NCBI RefSeq assembly: GCF_023101345.1
Contig: NZ_CP095848.1
Coordinates: 1 to 64,000 of the forward strand
DNA: 64,000 nt
Direction: 5' to 3'
Origin: Hymenobacter sublimis
GTDB lineage: Bacteria > Bacteroidota > Bacteroidia > Cytophagales > Hymenobacteraceae
Below the pieces are notes generated by a model. The model did no database searches. It was not told the origin of the DNA and saw only the letters and a list, made by a program, of their open reading frames with translations. The position numbers and the translations under genes are program-made. This document shows positions 24,945 to 32,374 of the stretch, in pieces. The stretch's first letter is position 1; each line of letters starts with the position of its first letter.

Positions 24945-26405
24945 ATGCTTGAAATCATTCTCGAAGTAGCCGTGGTAGCGGTGGTGGTAGGCCTGCAGAT
25001 TCGCACGTTTCTGCGGACGCGGGCCAACGCCTTGCGGCTGGCTCAGCTGTACCCGCCCAAGGAGGCCCTGCGCGTCGACCACCGCATTGTGCTGCCCGAT
25101 GGCCGCGACTTGCCCGATTACGCCGCCGATGCGCCCCCGGAATCCTTTACTTCTAGCCTTATCAAGGCCGAAAACGCCTCGCCTGAGTTTCAGGCTATCC
25201 TCCTCGATACCAACGACTATCTGCGTCACAACAAAGGCGCCGCCGCTGATTTCGGGATTCTGAAAGACATTTCGGAGCGGCAAAGCGAGGTGCTGGACAA
25301 TGAGGTGCAAGCCGACGTGGCCACGCCGCTCTACCTAGGGCTGCTAGGCACGTTTCTGGGCGTAATCCTGGGTTTGGTGGGCATTGCCCGCAATGGCGTA
25401 TCCGACGAAAACGCGCTGACACCCTTCCTGACTGGGGTACTCATTGCTATGACGGGCTCCTTCGTGGGTTTGCTCCTGACGCTGCTGGGCAACGGGGTGC
25501 TGCGCCAGGCCCGCCACCAGCTCGACCGGCTCCAGAACCAGTACTACACCTTCCTGCAGGCCCGCTTGCTACCCGTACTGCACGCCGATATGGCCAGCTC
25601 CCTGACCAACCTGAAGTCGGTGCTGGATGCCTTTAACCAGCAGTTTGTAGGGCAGGTAGAGCTGTTCAATCCGCTCATGGACAAGGTTACCCAGAACATT
25701 CGAGTGCAGAGCGACTTTCTGGAACGGCTCGATACCATTGGCTACGATAAAATGGCGGCGGCCAACATCCTGGTGTTTGAGAAGGTGCGCGAGTCGGCGG
25801 AGATGTTTGCCGCCTTCACGGGCTACCAGCAGCGGCTCAACGAGATGCTCCAGAATGGCTACCAGTCGGCGCAAAGCGTGAACAGCATTCTGGACCGCTT
25901 GCGCGGCTTCGAGAAAGGTATCAACGACCTAGGTCAGTATATCGGCGGCAATAACAACTCGGTGCAGCTCATGCTGGATTTCTTCCAGAAACACCAAGTG
26001 GAGTTGCGCAACCTTAAGGACCGCGCCGAGCAGCACATCGACCAGGCCGGTGTTTCCCTGGCCGACATTATGACCCAGCGCCAGGCCCAAAACGAGCGGC
26101 AGGCCCAGTTGGCTTACGAGAAGTGGCAGCAGTACTTCGACAAGCTCAACGCCGACAACATCTTCGAGAAGCTGCTGAAACAGCTGGAGCCCTTCCAAAA
26201 CCTCAACACCCAGCAAGCTGACCTCAGCCGCGACGTCACGGCCACCCAGCGCGAACTACTGCGCAAAATCGAGCTGGACTCCCAGATTCAAGCCAAGCTA
26301 CTCTCTGAACTGTCCAACCTAAATACCGTGTTGGTAAAAGCTACCTCCAAAAACCGTTTCCAGCGGTTTATGGATAAGCTGTTCGGAGGCGTTCGGCCAC
26401 AGTAA
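24945..26405 (+). CDS. MotA/TolQ/ExbB-like proton-channel protein with long helical tail
   Basis: A 486-residue inner-membrane protein. There is a first hydrophobic segment at 1-22 (LEIILEVAVVAVVVGLQI) and a cytosolic stretch. The family core of two helices follows: TPLYLGLLGTFLGVILGLVG (~127-147) and FLTGVLIAMTGSFVGLLLTL (~162-182). After these come about 300 residues of almost continuous helix and coiled coil (Gln/Leu/Asp-rich, e.g. LRNLKDRAEQHIDQAG). MotA and ExbB lack such a tail; ZorA of the Zorya anti-phage system has one. Its partner gene, MotB/OmpA-like, follows. Together they should form an ion-driven motor whose tail projects into the cytoplasm. Confidence 0.78.
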   Translation: MLEIILEVAVVAVVVGLQIRTFLRTRANALRLAQLYPPKEALRVDHRIVLPDGRDLPDYAADAPPESFTSSLIKAENASPEFQAILLDTNDYLRHNKGAAADFGILKDISERQSEVLDNEVQADVATPLYLGLLGTFLGVILGLVGIARNGVSDENALTPFLTGVLIAMTGSFVGLLLTLLGNGVLRQARHQLDRLQNQYYTFLQARLLPVLHADMASSLTNLKSVLDAFNQQFVGQVELFNPLMDKVTQNIRVQSDFLERLDTIGYDKMAAANILVFEKVRESAEMFAAFTGYQQRLNEMLQNGYQSAQSVNSILDRLRGFEKGINDLGQYIGGNNNSVQLMLDFFQKHQVELRNLKDRAEQHIDQAGVSLADIMTQRQAQNERQAQLAYEKWQQYFDKLNADNIFEKLLKQLEPFQNLNTQQADLSRDVTATQRELLRKIELDSQIQAKLLSELSNLNTVLVKATSKNRFQRFMDKLFGGVRPQ

Positions 26406-26417
26406 CCAATATTCGTT

Positions 26418-26533
26418 TGTCATCCTGAGCATTCCGCGCATCAAGCGGCGACGAAGGACCTTATCACGTCTGAGTTACCACCAAGCGGTTTCGTCCACGC
26501 GTAACAAGGTCCTTCGCTCAGCTCAGGATGACA
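26418..26533. repeat. TGTCATCCTGAGC-type inverted repeat
   Basis: Arms 26418-26468 and 26500-26533 both start TGTCATCCTGAGC when read inward and share CGAAGGACCTT. The left arm has a 20-base insertion relative to the right. This unit is a well-known dispersed intergenic repeat type of Bacteroidota genomes. It fills the gap between the MotA-like and MotB-like genes. Confidence 0.85.
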
Positions 26534-26545
26534 GTTTTGTAAAAA

Positions 26546-27223
26546 ATGAACAACTCCACTTCCAACAAACGCCAAAGCAACGACTTCTTCTGGCCCAGCT
26601 ACGTGGACCTGATGACGTCCTTGTTTGTGGTGATGCTGGTGCTGTTCGTGTACAGCTTCAAGCTGTTCAAGGACCGGGAAGGGGAGCTGAAGCAGGCCAA
26701 CGGCGAGCTAAAAGTGCGGGCTGCCGAGCTGGAGCAGATTACTAAAATCCGCCGCTCCTTGCAACAATTGGAGGGCCGCTACTTCCGCTACGACCCCACC
26801 AACGAGCGGCACGAGCTGTTGGTACCGGTGCAGTTCAAGGCCGGCCGCGACGAAATTCAGGAGGCCTATAAACCAGCTTTGTTGCAAGCTGGTCGGCGCC
26901 TGCGTACCGTGCTGAAAAACATCAAAACCGACCAGCCCGTGCGCTACCTCGTGATTGTGGAAGGCATGGCCGCGCGCTACCCCCAGGGCGACCCACGCAA
27001 CCGGCTGGAAGAACAGAATACCTATCAGCTCAGCTACCGCCGCGCCCTCAACCTGCTCAACCTCTGGAAGCAGAACGGGCTGAACTTTGGGCAAGACAAG
27101 GGGATTGAGCTGATTATTGGGGGTAGTGGCTTTTATGGTACCGGCCGCTACAGTGGCCGCCGCGAGGGCGACAACAAACGCTTTCTGATTCAGGTGATTC
27201 CGAAAATCGGGCGGATTCAGTAG
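26546..27223 (+). CDS. MotB/OmpA-like motor partner protein
   Basis: A 225-residue protein. The single N-terminal membrane helix FWPSYVDLMTSLFVVMLVLF (15-34) carries the Asp (Asp21) in a D-x-M-T context, as in the proton-conducting helix of MotB. A coiled coil follows (~40-75, ELKQANGELKVRAAELEQI). The C-terminal half is OmpA/MotB-like: VPVQFKAGRDEIQEAY, YLVIVEGMA, then QLSYRRALNLLNLWKQNGL, the helix that normally frames peptidoglycan binding. It is paired with the MotA-like gene. Gene order and the MotA-like tail recall ZorA-ZorB, but the ZorC/ZorD helicase/nuclease genes are absent here. Confidence 0.82.
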   Translation: MNNSTSNKRQSNDFFWPSYVDLMTSLFVVMLVLFVYSFKLFKDREGELKQANGELKVRAAELEQITKIRRSLQQLEGRYFRYDPTNERHELLVPVQFKAGRDEIQEAYKPALLQAGRRLRTVLKNIKTDQPVRYLVIVEGMAARYPQGDPRNRLEEQNTYQLSYRRALNLLNLWKQNGLNFGQDKGIELIIGGSGFYGTGRYSGRREGDNKRFLIQVIPKIGRIQ

Positions 27224-27331
27224 GAGTAAACCGGTGGGGGAGGGAAGGCTGGCCCCCGACAGAACTATGGGCCTGAGCAGGCTAGGTACCTGGTCTGTGG
27301 TTATCTTGGGGCTCTCCCACGCTATTTCTGC

Positions 27332-29533
27332 ATGCAAAAACTTACGATTTCCGTACTAGCTCTGGCAGCGCTGGCTTCGTGCCGCTCTAGCCAGTCTGGT
27401 GCTCCGGGAGCCGGCGCTGCTACCTCGGCGGCCGCGGCCAAAGGAGCCGTCACCTCATCTTCCTCTGCTGTGCAATACCCGCAAACCAAGCAAATAGACC
27501 ACAAAGACGATTACTTCGGTACCACCGTAGCCGATCCGTACCGCTGGCTTGAAGACCTCGACTCGCCGGAAACCAAGGCCTGGGTAGAGGCGCAAAATAA
27601 GGTCACGTTCGGCTACTTGGAGCAGATTCCGTTCCGCGACAAAATCCGGGAGCGGCTCACCAAAATCTGGAATTACGAGCGGTTTGGGGTGCCCGAGGAA
27701 GAAGGCGGCCAGCTCTACTTCAGCAAAAACGACGGCCTTCAGAACCAGGCCGTACTCTACGTGCAGCAGAATGGCCAGGAAGGCCAGCCCGACGTGCTGC
27801 TCGACCCCAACAAGTTCTCCCAGGACGGCACTACCGCCCTGGCCGGCACTTACTTCTCCACCGACCACCGCTACCTGGCCTACGCTACCTCCGGGGGTGG
27901 CTCCGACTGGCAGAAAATCAAGGTGTTGGACCTGAAAACCCGCCAGCCTCTCCCCGATGAACTGCAGTGGGTGAAAGTGTCCGGGGCGGCTTGGTACAAG
28001 GATGGGTTCTTCTACAGCCGCTATGATGCGCCGAAGAAGGGTGAAAACCAGCTTTCGGGCAAAAACGAGTTTCACAAGGTCTACTACCACCAGCTCGGCA
28101 AGCCCCAGAGCACCGATAAGCTGGTGTACGAAAATCCCAAGATGCCCCTGGGCTTCCGCACCGTGGGCACCACCGAGGACGAGCGGTTCCTGGTGCTTTA
28201 CCTCACCGACGGCAAAGCTGACGGCAACCGCCTTTCCGTACGGGACCTGACCGACCCCAAACAGGCCAACGCCTTCACGCCCCTCATCAGCAGCTACGAG
28301 TACAACAACTCGGTAGTAGGCAACGTGGGCGGGCAACTGCTGGTGTACACCAACTACAAGGCCCCGCGCTACCGCGTCGTACTCATTGACCCCAAAAAGC
28401 CCCAGGAAGCCAACTGGAAAGAGGTGCTGCCCGAAACCGAGAACAAGCTGGAGGGCGTGGACCAGGTAGGCGGCTACTTGGTAGCTTCCTACCTCAAGGA
28501 TGCCAGCTCCCTTGTGAAAGTGTACACGGAGAAGGGCGAATTCAAGCACGATGTGGCCCTGCCGGCCATTGGCACGGCCGCGGGTTTCGGGGGGCGACGC
28601 ACCTCCAAAACGGTGTACTACGCCTTCACTTCGTTTACCTACCCCACTACCATTTACAAGTACGACTTGGCCACGAACACCAGCACGGTGTTCCGCGCGC
28701 CTACCGTAGATGTGAAGCCCGAGGATTACGTAACTACTCAGGTGTTCTACAAGAGCAAGGACGGCACGAAGGTGCCCATGTTCATCACCCACAAAAAAGG
28801 CGTGAAGCTCGACGGCCAAAACCCGACCTACCTCTACGCTTACGGGGGCTTCAACATCTCACTTACGCCGAGTTTCAGCGTGGCCCGCATGCTGTGGCTG
28901 GAAAACGGTGGGGTGCTGGCTATTCCGAACCTGCGGGGTGGGGGCGAGTACGGCGAGGCCTGGCACCAAGCCGGCATGACGCCCAACAAGCAGAACGTAT
29001 TCGACGACTTTATTGCCGCCGCCGAGTACCTAAAAGTAACCGGCTACACCAGCACCGAAAAGCTAGCTATGGCCGGTGGCTCCAACGGCGGCCTGCTGGT
29101 GGGTGCTACCATGACCCAGCGCCCCGACCTCTGCGGTGTGGCCTTCCCGGCCGTGGGCGTGATGGATATGCTACGCTATCAGAAGTTTACCATCGGCTGG
29201 AACTGGGCCCCGGAATATGGCACCTCCGATAACTACGCGCAGTTCCAGAACCTCTACCGCTTTTCGCCCCTGCACACCCTCAAGCCCGGCACCAGCTACC
29301 CCGCTACCCTCATCACCACCGCCGACCACGACGACCGGGTAGTGCCGGCTCACTCCTTTAAGTTTGCCGCCGCTTTGCAGGCTGCCAACGAAGGTTCGCG
29401 CCCCCAACTCATTCGCGTTGACGTGAATGCGGGCCACGGCGCCGGTAAGAGCACCAAACTCCAAATTGAAGAATGGGCTGATATCTGGGCCTTTGCTTAC
29501 CAGAATATGGGAGTGAAGCCCTATAAAAAATAA
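27332..29533 (+). CDS. Prolyl oligopeptidase (S9A), lipoprotein-type
   Basis: A 733-residue serine peptidase. The first 16 residues end in ALASC, a lipoprotein signal, followed by an Ala/Ser-rich linker. The beta-propeller starts at DDYFGTTVADPYRWLEDLD. The catalytic triad is visible in the alpha/beta-hydrolase part: Ser in MAGGSNGGLLVG, Asp in TTADHDDRVVPAHSFKF and His in VNAGHGAGKST. It cuts after proline in short peptides, here probably in the periplasm or on the outer-membrane face. It is a single transcription unit, 108 bases after the MotB-like gene. The ATG at 27332 fits the signal peptide. Confidence 0.93.
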   Translation: MQKLTISVLALAALASCRSSQSGAPGAGAATSAAAAKGAVTSSSSAVQYPQTKQIDHKDDYFGTTVADPYRWLEDLDSPETKAWVEAQNKVTFGYLEQIPFRDKIRERLTKIWNYERFGVPEEEGGQLYFSKNDGLQNQAVLYVQQNGQEGQPDVLLDPNKFSQDGTTALAGTYFSTDHRYLAYATSGGGSDWQKIKVLDLKTRQPLPDELQWVKVSGAAWYKDGFFYSRYDAPKKGENQLSGKNEFHKVYYHQLGKPQSTDKLVYENPKMPLGFRTVGTTEDERFLVLYLTDGKADGNRLSVRDLTDPKQANAFTPLISSYEYNNSVVGNVGGQLLVYTNYKAPRYRVVLIDPKKPQEANWKEVLPETENKLEGVDQVGGYLVASYLKDASSLVKVYTEKGEFKHDVALPAIGTAAGFGGRRTSKTVYYAFTSFTYPTTIYKYDLATNTSTVFRAPTVDVKPEDYVTTQVFYKSKDGTKVPMFITHKKGVKLDGQNPTYLYAYGGFNISLTPSFSVARMLWLENGGVLAIPNLRGGGEYGEAWHQAGMTPNKQNVFDDFIAAAEYLKVTGYTSTEKLAMAGGSNGGLLVGATMTQRPDLCGVAFPAVGVMDMLRYQKFTIGWNWAPEYGTSDNYAQFQNLYRFSPLHTLKPGTSYPATLITTADHDDRVVPAHSFKFAAALQAANEGSRPQLIRVDVNAGHGAGKSTKLQIEEWADIWAFAYQNMGVKPYKK

Positions 29534-29741
29534 GCTGCTAGTAGCGGATTATTACGTGCCAGCAGATACTAAGGGCGGGGCGGCAGGTAGCAGGCCCTAC
29601 CGTTTCCTGACACTTGATGACCGCCCGCTGGCACCAGTTCAGTAGCAACTATTCCACACGCCAACTATCTACTGGCAACTCATTTGCCGTATCTTCGCGG
29701 CCGCAACTCCCGTACTTGCCTCTGTTCTTTTGCTTTCAGAT

Positions 29742-29975
29742 ATGAAAAAAACGTTCCTGTTCGGTCTGCTGGCCGGTTCGCTGATGCTGTCCGCTACTTC
29801 CTGCAAAAACCCCGATATCAAATCGGATGAAGACGTAGCCACCACGCCACTGCCTCCTATTCCGGCCGCTCCCGACACTACGGGTGGTAAAACGCCTTCT
29901 GCTAACGAGGCTACCCGCGAAATCAACGCGGTAAATGCCACCGAGGACATCAAGAAAATGCAGCCCACCATGTAA
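29742..29975 (+). CDS. Small lipoprotein of unknown function
   Basis: A 77-residue protein with a clear lipoprotein signal (MKKTFLFGLLAGSLMLSATS, then Cys21). The mature part is short, acidic and probably disordered (KNPDIKSDEDVATTPLPPIP), with a terminal helix NATEDIKKMQ. A TTG four codons upstream could also start the frame, but ATG-AAA-AAA fits a signal peptide best. TATCTTCG (29690-29697) is a near-consensus -7 element. I recognise no family. Confidence 0.65.
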   Translation: MKKTFLFGLLAGSLMLSATSCKNPDIKSDEDVATTPLPPIPAAPDTTGGKTPSANEATREINAVNATEDIKKMQPTM

Positions 29976-30003
29976 GCACTGCCGCTTCGGCTGTGCTACT
30001 CGT

Positions 30004-30038
30004 GCAACGCCCCTCCGCCACCCGCGGAAGGGCGTTGC
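30004..30038 (+). terminator. Hairpin after the small lipoprotein gene
   Basis: 15-bp arms with one mismatch (GCAACGCCCCTCCGC at 30004-30018 paired with 30024-30038). The downstream run of T is short (CATTTGC), so strength is uncertain. Confidence 0.65.
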
Positions 30039-30108
30039 CATTTGCAGCTGCACGATACGGCTGCCCGTGCTACCTTGGCTGGCAGCTTTCCTTCTTACCT
30101 TTCTTCCG

Positions 30109-30600
30109 ATGTCGACGCTTACAATCCGCCGCGGCCAAGAGGCCGATTTGCCCCAAGTACTGGCCCTGATTCAGGAACTAGCCGAGTATGAGCGCGCCCC
30201 GCACGAAGTCACTAACACGCTAGCCGACATGCAGCGCGACGGCTTCGGCCCCGAGCCTATTTTCAAGTTCTTCGTGGCCGAGCAACCCGACGGCCGCATC
30301 ATCGGCATAGCCCTGTACTACACGGCCTACTCTACCTGGAAAGGCCGCATGCTTTACCTCGAAGACCTGGTTGTGACGGAAGAGCTGCGCGGTACCGGCA
30401 TCGGCAAGCGCCTCTTTGACGCCGTGGTAGCCGAAGCCCGCCACACCGGCGCCCACCGCATGAAGTGGCAGGTGCTAGAATGGAATGAGCCCGCCATTGG
30501 CTTCTACCAGAAAATCGGGGCCAACCTTGACCCTGAATGGCACAACGGCAACCTCACTGCCGAACAAATCCACGCCTACCCCGCGGAGGTGGTGAACTAG
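30109..30600 (+). CDS. GNAT-family N-acetyltransferase
   Basis: A 163-residue acetyl-CoA-dependent transferase. LTIRRGQEADLPQVLALIQELAEYE opens the fold. LYLEDLVVTEELRGTGIGKRLF (~82-103) contains the acetyl-CoA pyrophosphate-binding R-G-T-G-I-G-K loop, and WNEPAIGFYQKIGA is the final conserved helix. The overall pattern (ELAEYE ... YYTAYSTWKGRMLYLEDL) is that of the diamine/thialysine acetyltransferase subgroup, so a small amine is the likely acceptor. The frame extends far upstream but through the preceding terminator, so the ATG at 30109 is used. The last codons GTG-AAC-TAG are part of a repeat element. Confidence 0.9.
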   Translation: MSTLTIRRGQEADLPQVLALIQELAEYERAPHEVTNTLADMQRDGFGPEPIFKFFVAEQPDGRIIGIALYYTAYSTWKGRMLYLEDLVVTEELRGTGIGKRLFDAVVAEARHTGAHRMKWQVLEWNEPAIGFYQKIGANLDPEWHNGNLTAEQIHAYPAEVVN

Positions 30601-30853
30601 TGAACTAGTGAGGTGGTGACATGGTGAGTTTTCGTTCTGTTGGCCTCGCCAGGCGGCATGTCAGTAGGATGCATAATGAGTAAAAGAACAAAGCCCCCGC
30701 GGGGCGACACTAGCCATTGAACGGCTGGTGGTCATCCCGCGGAGGGCTTTGCTTGTTTGGGTGGCGGTTGCGCTACTGGTATGCTAGCCCACTAGGGCTA
30801 GCATTAGGCTAGGTAAACATAAAACTCACTATGTCACCACCTCACTAGTTCAC
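30600..30853. repeat. 33-bp near-perfect inverted repeat (GTGAACTAG family) in a convergent gap
   Basis: Arms 30600-30632 and 30821-30853 are inverted copies with one mismatch in 33. The left arm begins at the last base of the GNAT stop codon, and the right arm ends three bases before the stop of the DUF4286 gene on the other strand. In between are a shorter inverted repeat (AAAGCCCCCGCGGG near 30695 with CCCGCGGAGGGCTTT near 30738) and TGCTAGCCC/GGGCTAGCA at about 30782-30803. This nested structure fills the whole gap; no gene is seen. Confidence 0.9.
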
Positions 30854-30856
30854 TAC

Positions 30857-31159
30857 TTAGTCTACTACCTCAAGCATGGTGCGGAAGGAGGCGTAGCGGC
30901 CGCCGAAGTGTTTCTCAATTTCGTTGCGCAGGGCAGGAGCAGCTAGTTGCTGATACTCTTCGAGTTGCTCCAAGCTTACGCAGTAATATTGGGCGGCGTA
31001 GGTAATGCCGTTGTCTTCTTCATTGAGAAGGCGGCAGAGCTGGCTTTTCAAGAAAAAGCCCGTTGCCATTACGTCAGGCATGTGCGTATCCCGCATATAC
31101 GCCACCCACTGGTCGGCAATTTCCGGGTCGAGGCTGGTCGTAACGTTGTAAAGAATCAT
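30857..31159 (-). CDS. DUF4286-family protein
   Basis: A 100-residue cytosolic protein beginning MILYNVTTSLDPEIADQWVA, with MRDTHMPDVMATGFF and the terminal FGGRYASFRTMLEVV. This is a small conserved Bacteroidota family with a ferredoxin-like, dimeric alpha-beta-barrel look; its role is unknown. The ATG at 31159 gives the conserved start; an in-frame start nine codons upstream is unlikely. Confidence 0.85.
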   Translation of the reverse strand: MILYNVTTSLDPEIADQWVAYMRDTHMPDVMATGFFLKSQLCRLLNEEDNGITYAAQYYCVSLEQLEEYQQLAAPALRNEIEKHFGGRYASFRTMLEVVD

Positions 31160-31256
31160 GAGAGTTAGGGCTTGATGAAGGGCCAAAGAGCCACTGCTTT
31201 ATATAGCAGCAGAATGGGAGAACACAAAAATCAGCCAAAAAATCCAGTGCAAGCCA

Positions 31257-31709
31257 TCAAACCCGCATGTGGTCGAAGTGAAAAGCCTGAATACGGGCCT
31301 GAATATCCTTGGCCGACAGCTTCTCACGAATGGCCGCCTGCACTAGGCCCGGTAGCTCATCGTCGCCGGCAAAGCGGAGCGACAACAGTTGCTTGAGTTG
31401 CAGTTGCTCTTCCAGCGGGCGCAAGCTCTGGCCAGTAATTTCGAAGTAGCGCTGCCGCACTTCTAACCGAATAAGGCGGTCTTGCAGGGTAAGAGCGTAG
31501 TGCTGGCGCAGCATCACTAGGGCGCCAAAACCAACTACTGCTAACAGCATTACCGTAAACCACAGCCGTGAAATCTCGGAGTCGTCGCCGGCTACGGCTA
31601 GGTAGCGCCTGACGCTGTAGATCAATAACACCAGCGCCGCCGGCAGCAACACAAAGTGGTGCAGCGGGTAATACATGGGCGTGTTCTTGGTAGGCTGGGC
31701 AGGAGGCAT
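31257..31709 (-). CDS. DUF6526-family two-helix membrane protein
   Basis: A 150-residue protein with two hydrophobic segments, HHFVLLPAALVLLIYSVRRY (~17-36) and LWFTVMLLAVVGFGALVML (~49-67). The conserved cytosolic tail carries RQHYALTLQDRLIRLEVRQR, YFEITGQSLRPLEEQL and LRFAGDDELPGLVQAAI. This tail is typical of DUF6526 proteins of Bacteroidota, for which no function is known. It is monocistronic by spacing. Confidence 0.8.
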   Translation of the reverse strand: MPPAQPTKNTPMYYPLHHFVLLPAALVLLIYSVRRYLAVAGDDSEISRLWFTVMLLAVVGFGALVMLRQHYALTLQDRLIRLEVRQRYFEITGQSLRPLEEQLQLKQLLSLRFAGDDELPGLVQAAIREKLSAKDIQARIQAFHFDHMRV

Positions 31710-31856
31710 AGAACAGGAAGTTAGGGATATAAAAAAGGGTCGGACTGGTAAAAAAACGGATTTGGCCTAGGGACAAAGGGCCATGCAGGACCGGCAAAAT
31801 AGGAAAACTACGTTCTGCTGGGAAGGAGGGGTAGGCAAGAAAAAGCAGGAAGCAAG

Positions 31857-31882
31857 AAAACTCCGACCGGAGCCGGAGTTTT
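31857..31882. terminator. Terminator of the coiled-coil periplasmic protein gene
   Basis: AAAACTCCG (31857-31865) pairs with CGGAGTTTT (31874-31882), with a nested CTCCG/CGGAG. On the minus strand a T-run follows the stem, as expected after the gene that ends at 31905. Confidence 0.75.
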
Positions 31883-31904
31883 CAGTACTGAGCGGTGGCG
31901 TGGG

Positions 31905-32282
31905 CTACAGGGAGGCTGCTTTGCGAGCCTCACGGGCCTTGCGCTTTTCGTCGCGGGCTGCCTGCTTGGCCGCTGACTCCTGGCGGCGGGATTCTTTGGC
32001 TGCACTTTGCTGGCGCTTCAGCTCCAGCTTTTGCTCTTTAAGCTGCCGTTTCTGTTCGCGCATGGCGTTTTCCTGGTCCCGCACCTGGGATTTGGTTTGC
32101 TCCACGCTGCTGCGCGTTGCGGCGGCTTCCTGCTTGCGAGCGTCGAGGGCAGCCTGGGCTTCGGCAGCGCGCTGCTGCTGCATCTGCAAGCGGGCTTGGG
32201 TTGAGTCGGGGGCCGTTTGAGCCTGGGCCGCGTAGCCACCTAGCAGGGTAGCAAGGGCCGTAAGGAGAAGAAACTTTTTCAT
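31905..32282 (-). CDS. Secreted coiled-coil protein, unknown function
   Basis: A 125-residue protein with a signal peptide (MKKFLLLTALATLLGGYAAQ, cleavage near AQA). The mature part is one long, highly charged helix, Gln/Lys/Arg/Glu/Ala-rich (e.g. VRDQENAMREQKRQLKEQ), with heptad-like spacing. It probably forms a periplasmic coiled coil. Low-complexity composition prevents a family call. It has its own terminator. Confidence 0.72.
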   Translation of the reverse strand: MKKFLLLTALATLLGGYAAQAQTAPDSTQARLQMQQQRAAEAQAALDARKQEAAATRSSVEQTKSQVRDQENAMREQKRQLKEQKLELKRQQSAAKESRRQESAAKQAARDEKRKAREARKAASL

Positions 32283-32374
32283 AAGAGGGGGAAGAAACCA
32301 AGTGAGTTTCTAGCCGCTAATACGAAAATCCCCTGAACTCGGGCACCTACTGAAAACGCGCGGGTGCGAAAGGG

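Noticed and set aside
24945..27223. Complete Zorya system
   Set aside because: Only a ZorA/ZorB-like pair is present; no helicase or nuclease gene (ZorC, ZorD or ZorE) lies in the window.
27455..28819. Long minus-strand frame opposite the prolyl oligopeptidase gene
   Set aside because: The plus-strand protein is complete with its catalytic triad; the antisense frame has no recognisable domain.
30600..30853. Insertion sequence in the nested repeat gap
   Set aside because: The gap is 254 bases and has no transposase frame. A miniature element is possible, but target duplications were not identified.
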